Positions 25,872 through 35,272 of a DNA stretch of 64,000 nt are shown piece by piece. The notes under the pieces are model-generated. The model was not told where the DNA came from. It saw nothing but the letters and a program-made list of their open reading frames with translations, and ran no database searches. This stretch comes from Mycolicibacterium wolinskyi (GTDB lineage Bacteria > Actinomycetota > Actinomycetes > Mycobacteriales > Mycobacteriaceae), in assembly GCF_002101965.1 (NCBI RefSeq), contig NZ_LQQA01000010.1, forward strand, positions 186,001 to 250,000, read 5' to 3'. The translations under genes and the position numbers were made by a program. Within the stretch, counting starts at the first letter, position 1. The number at the start of each line of letters is the position of its first letter.

Positions 25872-26783
25872 ATGTTCGAACGCGTGAAGTACATGGTCGG
25901 CTTTGCCGGCGCCTACCGCCGGTCGCGCAGCGCCGGTGCCGACCACTTCGATGCGCTCGACACGGCTGCGCGCGACATGATGCTGCGCAAACTGGACGGT
26001 CGGGATGAGCCGACGGCAGACCAGACGCTTCCGGAGCCGGTCGCGGAGATCTGGCGGGACCCGGAGTCGACGTGTGCCCTGGCCGACGGCGCATGGTTCG
26101 GCGACGGGTCGATCGAGATCACGAGCCGTCACATCGGCCTGCTGCGGCAGATGAGGTTCGGCTGGGACGGCGCCGAGCGGGGCGCGCCGATGCTCGACCC
26201 GAAACAGCCGTACGGGCGAACGGATCTGCTGGCGCAGCTCGGCGAGGTTTTCGAGTCGGACGACGCGCGCGAGCTCGCCCGCCGGCACGTGGAGATGTTC
26301 TTCGTGCTGGCCCGCGCGTTGAGACACGGCGAGCTCTCGCCCGGCCGATACCCGCTCGGCAACATCGGCCCGGACGACGTGCGCCGCGCGATGCGCGGCT
26401 ATCCCGACGTGACCGATGCCGACCTCGGGCTCGACGCCGACGGCCAGGTCACGATCAGCGACGATCATGTGCGGTTGTTACGCGCGATCGACATCCGCTG
26501 GCCTTCTGAGTACGACTGCGAGGACCTTCTCGCGATCGGTCGGTATCCGGCAGCCGCGGCAGACCCGAAACGAACCTACGGCGACTTCAGCTTCATCGAA
26601 GTCGACATGGCGCGCGTCCTCGACGTCCTGCCGCCACCGCCGCTGGACGGGCCCGCGGTGTTCGAGCCCAGTCCCGAACTCGCCGCCCGGTTGCAGCGAC
26701 TGCACTGGCAGATGCTCGTGGCGATGCAGGTGTTCGTCGAGCACGGGAACTTGGCACCGGGCGTATATTCGCTCGACGGATAG
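25872..26783 (+). CDS. Conserved hypothetical protein with internal duplication
   Basis: 303 residues from ATG 25872, with AGGGGAG upstream. No signal peptide or membrane segment. Two related halves are visible: EITSRHIGLLRQMRFGWDG...LDPKQPYGRTDLLAQLGEVF and TISDDHVRLLRAIDIRWPS...ADPKRTYGDFSFIEVDMARVL, each followed by a helix with HVEMFFVLARALRHGELSPGRYPLG or MLVAMQVFVEHGNLAPGVYSL. The protein therefore looks like a duplicated alpha/beta domain of ~125 residues. I do not recognise the family. It converges on the RecQ-like gene with only 5 bases between stops. Confidence 0.65.
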   Translation: MFERVKYMVGFAGAYRRSRSAGADHFDALDTAARDMMLRKLDGRDEPTADQTLPEPVAEIWRDPESTCALADGAWFGDGSIEITSRHIGLLRQMRFGWDGAERGAPMLDPKQPYGRTDLLAQLGEVFESDDARELARRHVEMFFVLARALRHGELSPGRYPLGNIGPDDVRRAMRGYPDVTDADLGLDADGQVTISDDHVRLLRAIDIRWPSEYDCEDLLAIGRYPAAAADPKRTYGDFSFIEVDMARVLDVLPPPPLDGPAVFEPSPELAARLQRLHWQMLVAMQVFVEHGNLAPGVYSLDG

Positions 26784-26788
26784 CCGGT

Positions 26789-28390
26789 TCACCGCACGGT
26801 CAGCACGTCGCCGATCGCGTCGACCGACAGCACGCGGTAGCCGTAGTAGTCGAACAGTGCGGTGATGCGGTCGGCATCGCCCTGCAGCACGACGCCGGGT
26901 CCCCATTCGCGATGTTCGACATGCGTGCCCGCCGCGATCGCCGGCTTCTCCGACGTCGGCGCAGCACCGCCGTCGCGGCAACGGTCGCAGTTCCCGCACG
27001 GCTCGGGCAAATAGTCACCGAAGTACGCCAACAGGAACTGGCGGCGGCAGTCCGGTGTCTCGGCATAGGACCGCATCATCTCCACCCGGGTGCGGTCGAC
27101 GCGTTCGCCGATCTCGGCCATCTCGACGGCCTTGCGCACCGCCTCGTCCTCGGCGAGGCCCGTGCCCGAGAACCCCGATCGCCCCGATGCGACGGCGCCG
27201 GCCTGCTCCAGGAGGTTGAGGGAAGCCGTCAACGGGCGGCCCCGGACCTCGAGTTCGTTACGAAGGTCCTTGAGCCGCTTCGGCTTCCGTTCGCCCAGTG
27301 CCGTGTACACCTGGCGCAGCAGGTCCTCGTCGACGTGCCGGGTGGCGAAGAAGGTACCTAGCGAGAGGTCTTCGGCGCGGTAGAACAACACCGCCCGCGC
27401 CGGGTCGTCGTCGCGCCCCGCCCGCCCCACCTGCTGGTAGTAGGCGTCAACCGAATCCGGGATCGAGGCGTGCGCGACGAACCGGACATTCGGCTTGTCG
27501 ATTCCCATCCCGAACGCCGACGTCGCGACCACCACGTCCACGTCGTCGGCGAGGAACCGGTTGTGCACATCATCGCGCTCGGCCGCGCCGAGGCCCGCGT
27601 GGTAGTCGACGGCGGCGACACCGCGTTGTCGTAACTTGTCGGCGTAGAACCCGGTGTCCTTGCGGGTCGCGCAGTACAGCAGCCCGGGGCGCTCGAGCGC
27701 TGCGACCGTGTCGACGACGGCGTCGCGCTTGGCCGCATCCTCGGTGTGGTGGCGCACCTCCAATGCGATGTTCGGCCGGTCGAAGCCACCAGCGATGACG
27801 ACGGGCTCACGCAGCCCCAGCAACTCGACGATCTCACGGCGCACGACCGCCGAGGCGGTAGCCGTGAGTGCCGCGACGGGTGGCCGACCGAGACGCTCGA
27901 TCGCATCGCGGACGCGGAGATACGCCGGGCGAAACTCGTGTCCCCACGCCGAGATACAGTGCGCCTCGTCGACGACGACCAGCGCCGGGCCGGCGTCGGC
28001 GAGGCGGGCCAACACGTCGTCCTTGACCAGCTGCTCGGGCCCGAGGAACACGTAGCGGGCTTCGCCGTGCTCGACTGCGGCCCACGCGTCATGGAGCACC
28101 GCCGCTTTCTGGCGCGAGTTGATCGCCACCGCACGGGGCGCGTCGGCGCGTTCGAGTTGCGCGATCTGATCGTGCTGCAGTGCGATCAGCGGCGATATCA
28201 CGAGCACCGGCCCGGACAGCAGCACCGCGGGCACCTGGTAGATCGCCGACTTCCCGGCTCCGGTGGGCATGACCGCGAGAACGTCGCGGTTGTCGAGGAT
28301 CGCCGACATCGCCTCGATCTGGTCGGGCCGCAGCGTGTCCCACCCAAAGACTTCGGCAGCAACGGATTCCAGCGAGCGCCTGCCGCTCAT
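26789..28390 (-). CDS. RecQ-like superfamily 2 ATP-dependent DNA helicase
   Basis: 533 residues from ATG 28390. Motif I MPTGAGKSAIYQVPA, motif II VVVDEAHCISAWGHEFR (DEAH), motif III ALTATAS, motif IV YCATRKD, motif V VVVATSAFGMGIDKP and motif VI QQVGRAGRD are all present. A zinc-binding CGNCDRC region (RRQFLLAYFGDYLPEPCGNCDRC) follows, and the short C-terminus (HVEHREWGPGVVLQGDADRITALFDYYG) replaces the HRDC domain of classical RecQ. It should unwind 3'-tailed DNA in repair. Its start overlaps the stop of the phytoene-dehydrogenase-like gene (ATGA), an odd functional pairing. Confidence 0.9.
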   Translation of the reverse strand: MSGRRSLESVAAEVFGWDTLRPDQIEAMSAILDNRDVLAVMPTGAGKSAIYQVPAVLLSGPVLVISPLIALQHDQIAQLERADAPRAVAINSRQKAAVLHDAWAAVEHGEARYVFLGPEQLVKDDVLARLADAGPALVVVDEAHCISAWGHEFRPAYLRVRDAIERLGRPPVAALTATASAVVRREIVELLGLREPVVIAGGFDRPNIALEVRHHTEDAAKRDAVVDTVAALERPGLLYCATRKDTGFYADKLRQRGVAAVDYHAGLGAAERDDVHNRFLADDVDVVVATSAFGMGIDKPNVRFVAHASIPDSVDAYYQQVGRAGRDDDPARAVLFYRAEDLSLGTFFATRHVDEDLLRQVYTALGERKPKRLKDLRNELEVRGRPLTASLNLLEQAGAVASGRSGFSGTGLAEDEAVRKAVEMAEIGERVDRTRVEMMRSYAETPDCRRQFLLAYFGDYLPEPCGNCDRCRDGGAAPTSEKPAIAAGTHVEHREWGPGVVLQGDADRITALFDYYGYRVLSVDAIGDVLTVR

Positions 28391-29979
28391 CGCGTCATCA
28401 GCGACAGCACGGTGCGATTGAGCCGTCGGCGCGGCCAGCCCAGCACGCCGGCGCCGGCCAGCGCGGCTTTCGCGGCGTTGCGGCCGCACACACCGTGCAC
28501 GCCACCGCCGGGGGTGGCACCCGCACTGCCGAGATAGACGTTGTCGACCGGTGTTTCAGCGCGCCCGAAGCCGGGTGCCGGCCGAAAGATCAACTGCTGG
28601 AACAGCTGCGACGTCCCGCCGTTGACGGCACCGGTGTGCAGGTTCGCATCACCGGCCTCCAAGTCCGACGGGCGTTGAATCGTCCTGCCTGCGATGTGCT
28701 GACCGAAGCCCGGCGCGTACTCCTCGAGCACCTCGTCGACCCGCTCCGCAAGCCGGTCCGCGGATGCGTCGTCGGACACCCCGCGCGGCAGATGCGTGTA
28801 GGCCCATGCGCTTTCGGTGCCGGCGGGCGAGCGGCTCGGGTCGGCCGTGGTCATCTGGCCGAACAACATGAACGGTTTGTCGGGAAGGGTCGCGGTGTTG
28901 AGGTCGGCCATCCAGCGGATGAGACCGTCGTGGTCGGCGCCGACATGCACCGTGCCCACGTCGTTCAGGTTTTTCGACCGCCACGGTATCGGCGCGTCGA
29001 GCGCGTAGTTGACCTTCAACACCGGTGTGTCCCAGACGAACCGGCTCATGTCGCGCACCATCGCGTCGGGCACCGCGTCGGCAGGCAGGAGGTCGCGGAA
29101 CAGGCGCGGCGCCGAGGTGTCGGCGATCACGGCGCGGCGCACCCGCACGCGCTGCCCGTCGGTCGTCCGCACCGCGACCGCACGCCCGCCGCGGACCTCG
29201 ATCCCGTCGACGTCCCGCCCGCATTCGATGCGGGCGCCCGCCGAACTGGCCCGGTTCACCAGGGCCGCCGTCAATTGTCCGGCGCCGCCGACCGGAACAG
29301 GCCACCCACCGTCCTGGGCCATCATGATGAGCAGGTAACCCATGACACCGCTGCCCGGAGCGTCGATCGGCACATCGGCGTGCATTGCATTGCCCAGCAA
29401 TAACAATCGGGCCGGCTCGCTGTCGAACAACTGCTCGGCCATCACGCCGGCAGGCAGCAGCAGGAGATGAGCAAGCTTGAGCGCGTCGGCAGTCCCCAGC
29501 GCGCGCAACAACTGCACGAGGCCCCGCACCGGCGGGAACGGCGCGAACAACGACGAGGTGAGACCGCCCTTGACGCGCTGCCACTGCTCGAACAGCGCAA
29601 TCCACCGGTCACCGTCGCCGCTGTGATGGTGGTCCAGTTCCGCTGCGGTGCGGTCGATATCACGGTAGATCACCGCGGCGTCCTCGTCGCCGGGCGAACG
29701 GGGGTGGCCCACCACCGCGGGGGCATGCGTCCATCGCAGGCCGTGGTCTTCGAGCTGTAACGCCGTCAAGGCCGGCGACGCGACCGACAACGGATAGAAC
29801 GCGCTGTAGAGATCGCTGATGTAGCCGGGAAAGAGCTCGGCGCTCTTCACCGCACCGCCGGGCTGGGGCTGCGCCTCGAGCACCTGGACGTCCCAGCCCG
29901 CGTCGGCGAGCATCGCTGCGGCGACCAATCCGTTGTGGCCCGCGCCGATCACCACCGCATCTGCGCTGTCGCGGCTCAT
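28387..29979 (-). CDS. Phytoene desaturase/CrtI-like FAD-dependent oxidoreductase
   Basis: 530 residues. The N-terminal dinucleotide-binding motif is VIGAGHNGLVAAAMLADAGWDVQVLEA, followed by PGGAVKSAELFPGYISD. The C-terminal FAD-contact block is VDNVYLGSAGATPGGGVHGVCGRNAAKAAL, as in CrtI/COG1233 and pyridine nucleotide-disulfide oxidoreductase-like proteins. No phytoene synthase is nearby, so carotenoid synthesis is not supported; mycobacteria have several such enzymes of unknown substrate. It is coupled by 4-base overlaps to the SRPBCC gene upstream and the helicase downstream. Confidence 0.88.
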   Translation of the reverse strand: MSRDSADAVVIGAGHNGLVAAAMLADAGWDVQVLEAQPQPGGAVKSAELFPGYISDLYSAFYPLSVASPALTALQLEDHGLRWTHAPAVVGHPRSPGDEDAAVIYRDIDRTAAELDHHHSGDGDRWIALFEQWQRVKGGLTSSLFAPFPPVRGLVQLLRALGTADALKLAHLLLLPAGVMAEQLFDSEPARLLLLGNAMHADVPIDAPGSGVMGYLLIMMAQDGGWPVPVGGAGQLTAALVNRASSAGARIECGRDVDGIEVRGGRAVAVRTTDGQRVRVRRAVIADTSAPRLFRDLLPADAVPDAMVRDMSRFVWDTPVLKVNYALDAPIPWRSKNLNDVGTVHVGADHDGLIRWMADLNTATLPDKPFMLFGQMTTADPSRSPAGTESAWAYTHLPRGVSDDASADRLAERVDEVLEEYAPGFGQHIAGRTIQRPSDLEAGDANLHTGAVNGGTSQLFQQLIFRPAPGFGRAETPVDNVYLGSAGATPGGGVHGVCGRNAAKAALAGAGVLGWPRRRLNRTVLSLMTR

Positions 29980-30455
29980 TCAGGCTCGGCCCGGCGTTCG
30001 GCGAGGGCCACCAACCGCTCCGTGCATTCGCGGTTGCGGGGATAGGCCAGAAGCAGGGCGAGCCGGCGGGGCACCCAGTCGAGCGGTCCACCGACCGGCA
30101 CCTCCGCCATCTCGACCCGCGAACCGGTCTCGGTGTCGTACAGCCGCAACGCGATCTGCGCGCCACCGAACGGCCGGCCCTTCGCCCGCAGCACCAATTC
30201 CTCGCCCGGGACACACGATTCGACCACCGTCTCGTCGTTGAGCACCACGGGCCAGATGCCGATCGTGTGGTGGATCTTGCTGCCCGGGGCCGGCCAGCTG
30301 GGATCGACGGCACGCATGCGGGTGTTGCCGACGACCCACTGCGAGTACGTCCACCCGTTCGCGATCACGTCCCAGACCTGCTGCCGGGTTGCGGTGGTAT
30401 CGCGTTTGACCGTCAACGAACTGTCGACAGCTGCCGGTGTTGACTCCATGCTCAT
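29976..30455 (-). CDS. SRPBCC family protein (polyketide cyclase/START-like)
   Basis: 159 residues. A helix-grip hydrophobic pocket is indicated by TVKRDTTATRQQVWDVIANGW, IHHTIGIWPVVLNDETVVES and SRVEMAEVPVGGPLDWVPRRL. The family binds lipids or aromatic ligands and includes cyclases and START-like carriers. The start has AAAGGGA upstream. It is 7 bases downstream of the SDR gene and overlaps the CrtI-like gene by ATGA, suggesting a shared pathway on a hydrophobic substrate. No specific ligand can be named. Confidence 0.85.
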   Translation of the reverse strand: MSMESTPAAVDSSLTVKRDTTATRQQVWDVIANGWTYSQWVVGNTRMRAVDPSWPAPGSKIHHTIGIWPVVLNDETVVESCVPGEELVLRAKGRPFGGAQIALRLYDTETGSRVEMAEVPVGGPLDWVPRRLALLLAYPRNRECTERLVALAERRAEPE

Positions 30456-30462
30456 ATCCCTT

Positions 30463-31260
30463 TCAGTTCCGGATTCGGTCTACGGGAAGGGAAATCACGC
30501 GACTCGCGACCGCCTTGACCGAATCCGGCAGCACGCGGTTGGCCAGGCCCATGGCCTTGGTCATGACCGACTCCGCGACGACCTTGCGCTGCCCGCTCAG
30601 CAACGCCTCGTAGCCCTGCTTGGCGACTTCGGCGGGGTCGTCCTTCGGCATCCGCCCGACGACGGTGTCGAGCATGTTTCCCCGCCGGAAGAAGTTCGTG
30701 TCCGTCGGCCCGGGCATGAGCGAGGTGACCGTGATGCCGGTATCGCGCATCTCGTCGTAGAGGGCTTCGGAGAACGACTGGATGAAGGACTTGGAGGCGT
30801 TGTAGACCGTTTGCAGCGAACCCGGCATCGTGGCCGCGATCGACGACGTGAACAACACCTTGCCGGAGCCCCGCGCCACCATGTCACGCAGCACCAACTT
30901 GGCGAGGTGCACCGTCGATCGCACATTGAGATCGACGATCGACAGGTCGGAGTCGAGGTCCCCCTCGACGAACGGGCCGGCCCGCCCGACGCCCGCATTG
31001 AGCACTGCGACGTCAAGGGACCGCCCGTCGTCGGTCGCGGCGAAGTAGAGGCGTTGCACGTCTTCGGGGTTACGCAGATCGACCTGCACGGCGCGGATGC
31101 CGCTGCCGCCCGCCCGGAGTTTTTCGGCGCTCGCGTCGATCGTGCCGTCGTCGGCTGCCACGACGAGGTCGTAGCCGTCGTCGGCGAGCAGCTTCGCGAG
31201 TTCGAATCCGATGCCGCTCGAAGCCCCGGTCACCATCGCCAGTGGTCGCGTTTCCACCAT
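30463..31260 (-). CDS. Short-chain dehydrogenase/reductase
   Basis: 265 residues. Cofactor motif TGASSGIGFELAKLL, NAGV at VLNAGVGRAG, catalytic Ser in FTSSIAATMPGS and YNASK (Tyr-x3-Lys). Classical SDR length. It is the first gene of a minus-strand operon with SRPBCC, CrtI-like and RecQ-like genes, and is divergent from the acyl-CoA synthetase at 31357. The 96-base gap should hold both promoters. The substrate is unknown; ketone or alcohol on a lipid is plausible given its partners. Confidence 0.9.
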   Translation of the reverse strand: MVETRPLAMVTGASSGIGFELAKLLADDGYDLVVAADDGTIDASAEKLRAGGSGIRAVQVDLRNPEDVQRLYFAATDDGRSLDVAVLNAGVGRAGPFVEGDLDSDLSIVDLNVRSTVHLAKLVLRDMVARGSGKVLFTSSIAATMPGSLQTVYNASKSFIQSFSEALYDEMRDTGITVTSLMPGPTDTNFFRRGNMLDTVVGRMPKDDPAEVAKQGYEALLSGQRKVVAESVMTKAMGLANRVLPDSVKAVASRVISLPVDRIRN

Positions 31261-31356
31261 GACGGCTGGCTACCCGGAGGCGCCCACCTCAAACGTGTCG
31301 CAGTGTTTTGCGGGGTTGCACCAACGTTGCATGTGACGCGGATTACGGTTTGCGAT

Positions 31357-33237
31357 ATGTCCGGCAATCGCGACCTCTACCGTGCCTTGTTCGATGCAAG
31401 CATCAACGATCCGACCACGTTCTGGGCCGACGCCGCCAAAGCGGTCGACTGGACCAAGAGCCCGGAACGGATCCTGGACGACACGAACCCGCCGTTCTAC
31501 CGCTGGTTCCCCGACGCCGAGCTCAACACGTGTGCCAACGCGCTCGACCGGCACGTGGACGAGCGCGGTGACCAGGCCGCACTCATCTACGACTCCCCCG
31601 TCACCGGGACCCAGCGCACGTATTCCTACCGCGAGCTGCGCGATGCGACCGCCCAGTTCGCCGGGGCCCTGCGCGGACTCGGTGTCGGCAAGGGCGACCT
31701 GGTCGTGATCTACATGCCGATGATCCCGGAGGCCGTCATCGCGATGCTGGCCTGCGCCCGGCTCGGCGCGGTGCACTCCGTGGTGTTCGGCGGGTTCGCC
31801 GCACACGAACTGGCCGCCCGCATCGACGACGCGCGGCCGACGGTCGTGGTGAGCGCGTCCTGCGGCGTCGAACCGACGCGCATCGTCGAATACAAGCCCA
31901 TGCTCGATGCCGCGCTCGAACGGGCCGAGCACAAGCCCCAGGCCTGCGTCATCCTGCAGCGCGAGCAGCGGCCGTGCGAACTCGTCGACGGACGCGACCG
32001 GGACTGGCGCGAACTCGTGGCCGCGGCCGAGCCCGTCGACCCGGTACCGGTCGCGGCGACCGACCCGCTCTACGTGCTGTACACGTCAGGCACGACCGGC
32101 AAGCCCAAGGGCATCGTGCGCGACAACGGTGGCCACGCCGTGGCGCTGCTGTGGAGCATGCGCCACATCTATGACGTGCAGCCTGGCGATGTGTACTGGG
32201 CGGCCTCCGACGTCGGCTGGGTCGTCGGGCATTCCTACATCGTGTACGCGCCGCTCATGCTGGGCGCGACAACCGTTCTCTACGAAGGCAAACCGATCGG
32301 CACACCCGACGCCGGGGCGTTCTGGCGGGTGGCCGCCGAGCACAAGGTCAAGGTGCTGTTCACCGCGCCCACCGCGATCCGCGCCATCAAGAAGGAAGAT
32401 CCCGACGGCACCCACATCGGCAAGTACGACCTCTCGAGGCTGAAGTACCTGTTCCAGGCCGGCGAGCGGCTCGACCCCGACACCTACCACTGGGCCGCCG
32501 ACAAGCTGGGCATCCCCGTCATCGACCACTGGTGGCAGACCGAGACCGGCTGGGCGATCGCCGCCGACCCGATGGGCGTGGAACCGATGCCGGTCAAGCC
32601 GGGCTCGGCGACCGTGCCGATGCCGGGCTACGACGTCCAGATCTTGCGGCCCGACGGCTCGGTGTGCGAGGCCGACGAGGAGGGCGCGATCTGCATCAAA
32701 CTACCGCTGCCGCCGGGCACCCTGCCCACGCTGTGGGGCGACGACAAGCGCTACGTCTCGTCATATCTGTCGGCGTTCCCCGGCTACTACCTCACCGGTG
32801 ACGGCGGCTACCTCGACTCCGACGGCTACCTGTTCGTGATGGGCCGCACCGACGACGTCATCAACGTCGCCGGGCACCGGCTCTCGACGGGTTCGATCGA
32901 GGCCGTGCTCGCCGAGCACCCGGCGGTGGCCGAATGCGCGGTGATCGGTGTCGCCGACGAGATCAAGGGTCAGGTGCCGCGTGGCTTCGTGGTGCTCAAG
33001 TCCGGTGCTTCGGCGGAAGGGCTGAGCGACGCACTCGTCGCGGCAGTACGCGAAAACATCGGGGCGGTAGCGGTTTTCAAGGCTGTCGACGTGGTCGCGG
33101 CGCTGCCGAAGACCCGGTCCGGCAAGATCCTGCGCAAGACCATGCGCGGTATCGCCGACGGCCGTGACGAACCGGTGCCGTCGACGATCGAGGATCCGTC
33201 GGTGCTCGAGGCGCTCAAGGACGTCCTGCGCGGCTGA
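31357..33237 (+). CDS. prpE: Acetyl/propionyl-CoA synthetase-like AMP-forming ligase
   Basis: 626 residues from ATG 31357; the open frame extends far upstream across the SDR gene, but only from here is it protein-like. N-terminal ACAS_N segment (DPTTFWADAAKAVDWTKSPERIL). AMP-binding P-loop YTSGTTGKPKG, TETGW motif in WWQTETGW, and the hinge GRTDDVINVAGHRLSTG. The acylatable Lys is in KTRSGKILRK. Trp in HWWQTETGW and the overall pattern fit PrpE/AcsA-type short-chain enzymes. It makes acyl-CoA from propionate or acetate with ATP. Lys acetylation control is likely in the family. prpE is my best call; acetate as main substrate is possible. Confidence 0.85.
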   Translation: MSGNRDLYRALFDASINDPTTFWADAAKAVDWTKSPERILDDTNPPFYRWFPDAELNTCANALDRHVDERGDQAALIYDSPVTGTQRTYSYRELRDATAQFAGALRGLGVGKGDLVVIYMPMIPEAVIAMLACARLGAVHSVVFGGFAAHELAARIDDARPTVVVSASCGVEPTRIVEYKPMLDAALERAEHKPQACVILQREQRPCELVDGRDRDWRELVAAAEPVDPVPVAATDPLYVLYTSGTTGKPKGIVRDNGGHAVALLWSMRHIYDVQPGDVYWAASDVGWVVGHSYIVYAPLMLGATTVLYEGKPIGTPDAGAFWRVAAEHKVKVLFTAPTAIRAIKKEDPDGTHIGKYDLSRLKYLFQAGERLDPDTYHWAADKLGIPVIDHWWQTETGWAIAADPMGVEPMPVKPGSATVPMPGYDVQILRPDGSVCEADEEGAICIKLPLPPGTLPTLWGDDKRYVSSYLSAFPGYYLTGDGGYLDSDGYLFVMGRTDDVINVAGHRLSTGSIEAVLAEHPAVAECAVIGVADEIKGQVPRGFVVLKSGASAEGLSDALVAAVRENIGAVAVFKAVDVVAALPKTRSGKILRKTMRGIADGRDEPVPSTIEDPSVLEALKDVLRG

Positions 33238-33245
33238 GTTTCCCC

Positions 33246-33305
33246 GCGAGCAGACGCGCAGGTACCCGAGAACACGCGTTCTGCGGTACCCGCGCGTCTG
33301 CTCGC
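33246..33305. repeat. REP-like hairpin between convergent genes
   Basis: GCGAGCAGACGCGC (33246-33259) and its exact complement (33292-33305) form a 14-bp stem, extended inwards by GGTACCC/GGTACC. It sits between the stop of the CoA ligase and the end of ctpD and should act as a bidirectional terminator. A degenerate relative is at 25785-25855. Confidence 0.75.
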
Positions 33306-33309
33306 GCAA

Positions 33310-35235
33310 TTAACGGGAGGCGCGGCGCCAGGCCCGGTTACTGAGCAGCCGCAGACCGTTGAGCGCGACCAGGATCGTCGATCCTTCGTGCCCGGCCACG
33401 CCGAGCGGTAACGGCAAGTGCCCGAAGAGATCCCACGCGACCAGCACCGTGATGGCCGTGGCAGCGATCACCAGGTTGGCGATCACCATGCGCCGGGCCC
33501 GGCGGGCCAGCGCGATGACCGTGGGAACGGTGCCGAGTTCGTCGCGGATGGTCACGACGTCGGCGGTCTCCACGGTCAGGTCGGCGCCCGAGGCCCCCAT
33601 TGCCATCGACGTGTGCGCGGCGGCCATGGCGGGTGCGTCATTGACGCCGTCACCGACCACCAGCACACGCATACCGTCGGCCTCAAGCCGTTGCACCGCA
33701 TCGACTTTGTGATCGGGCAGGAGTTCGGCGTGCACATCGCCGATTCCAACCTGCTGCCCCAGCCGCCGGGCCGCCCGCTCGTTGTCGCCCGTCAGCAGCA
33801 CCGGCGCACGCTCGGTCAGCGTACGGAGTCGCGCGACGGCGGCCGCGGCGTCGGGCCGCACCCGGTCGGCGAGGCCCAGCACGCCGACCGCCGCCCCGCC
33901 GACCGTGACCACCACCGCCGTGCCGCCCGCGTCCTCGATCTCACGCACCGCGACGAACTCGCCGTCATAGGCCCCGGGGCTGAGCACCTCGACGGTCTGT
34001 CCGCCGACCACCGCCCGGACGCCGCGGCCGGGCAACGCCGCGAAATCCGCCGCGGCCGGGACGCTGATGCCGCGCGCCTTGGCCTCGCCGACGATCGCGC
34101 GACCCAACGGATGTTCACTGAATTGTTCTGCGGCGGCGGCCCTTTGGAGCACATCGGATCCGTCGAACGTCACCACGCTTGACACCTGCGGAGTGCCGGC
34201 GGTCAGCGTCCCGGTCTTGTCGAGCGCGACCACGCCGGTATCGGCCAGCCGTTCCATCGCCACCGCGGATTTCACCAGCACGCCGTGGCGGCTGGCGTTG
34301 GCGATCGCCGACAGCAGCGGCGGCATGGTCGCCAGCACCACCGCGCATGGGGAAGCCACGATCATGAAGGTCATGGCGCGCAGCAGAGTTGAGCGCAGAT
34401 CCTCGCCGAGGATCAACGGCACGATGAACAGCGCGAGCGTCGCGACGACCACGAGCATCGAGTAACGCTGCTCGACCTTTTCGATGAACAGCTGCGTCTT
34501 GGCCTTCGTGGCGGACGCCTCGGCGACCATCGCCACGATGCGCGCCACGACGGTCTGCGACGGATCGCGGGTCACCTCGACGCGCAGGGCGCCCGATCCG
34601 TTGAGCGTTCCGGCGAACACCTCGTCGCCGGGTCGTTTGACGGCGGGCATCGGTTCACCGGTGATCGAGGATTGATCGACCTCCGAGGAGCCGTCGACGA
34701 CGGCGCCGTCGGCGGAAATCCGCTCCCCCGGCCGGATCACGATGCGGTCGCCGGGCCGGAGCGCGTCGGCTGCGACCGCGCGCTCGGTGCCGTCGTCGTC
34801 GACGATGGTCGCGCTGTCGGGCGCCAGGTCGAGCAGGCCACGCACCGAGCGTTCGGTGCGCGTGGTCGCGACATCCTCCAGCGCACCCGACGTCGCGAAG
34901 ATGACGATTAGCAACGCTCCGTCGAAGACCTGCCCGATCGCGGCTGCGCCGACGGCCGCGACGATCATGAGCAGGTCGACGTCGAGCGTCCGGCTCTTCA
35001 ACGCCTGGATGCCCGCCCACGCGGGCTCCCATCCACCGGTGATGTAGCAGGCGAGATACAGGCCCCACCACAACGGTTCGGGTGCACCGGCGAGCTGGGC
35101 CGCCAACCCGGCGAGGAACAGTCCAAGGGCGCCTGCCGCCCATCGGACCGAGGCCACCGACCACAGCCAGCCTGCCGAGCTCGAAGCCGATGCCGCGGAC
35201 CGGCTTGGTGCCGGCGCGTTGGCCAGTGTGGTCAT
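33310..35235 (-). CDS. ctpD: P1B-type metal-transporting ATPase CtpD
   Basis: 641 residues from ATG 35235. Actuator motif TGEPMP, phosphorylation site DKTGTLTAGT, hinge VVGDGVNDAPAMAAAHTSMA, and the membrane metal site SPC in MIVASPCAVVLATMP. SPC rather than CPC/CPx marks the P1B-4 group (Co/Ni/Fe(II) efflux), to which mycobacterial CtpD belongs. There is no N-terminal heavy-metal-binding domain. It should export cobalt, nickel or iron and protect against metal or redox stress. It is divergent from the NmtR-like repressor, with a palindromic operator between them. Confidence 0.92.
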   Translation of the reverse strand: MTTLANAPAPSRSAASASSSAGWLWSVASVRWAAGALGLFLAGLAAQLAGAPEPLWWGLYLACYITGGWEPAWAGIQALKSRTLDVDLLMIVAAVGAAAIGQVFDGALLIVIFATSGALEDVATTRTERSVRGLLDLAPDSATIVDDDGTERAVAADALRPGDRIVIRPGERISADGAVVDGSSEVDQSSITGEPMPAVKRPGDEVFAGTLNGSGALRVEVTRDPSQTVVARIVAMVAEASATKAKTQLFIEKVEQRYSMLVVVATLALFIVPLILGEDLRSTLLRAMTFMIVASPCAVVLATMPPLLSAIANASRHGVLVKSAVAMERLADTGVVALDKTGTLTAGTPQVSSVVTFDGSDVLQRAAAAEQFSEHPLGRAIVGEAKARGISVPAAADFAALPGRGVRAVVGGQTVEVLSPGAYDGEFVAVREIEDAGGTAVVVTVGGAAVGVLGLADRVRPDAAAAVARLRTLTERAPVLLTGDNERAARRLGQQVGIGDVHAELLPDHKVDAVQRLEADGMRVLVVGDGVNDAPAMAAAHTSMAMGASGADLTVETADVVTIRDELGTVPTVIALARRARRMVIANLVIAATAITVLVAWDLFGHLPLPLGVAGHEGSTILVALNGLRLLSNRAWRRASR

Positions 35236-35272
35236 CAACCGTCTCCTGTCAGATGCAACAACGCACACCTTT

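Noticed and set aside
28387..29979. Carotenoid biosynthesis cluster
   Set aside because: A single CrtI-like gene with SDR, SRPBCC and helicase partners; no phytoene synthase or cyclase nearby.
30133..31356. Extension of the CoA ligase frame 408 codons upstream
   Set aside because: It runs across the SRPBCC and SDR genes in antisense and has no protein-like features. The ACAS_N domain starts just after ATG 31357.
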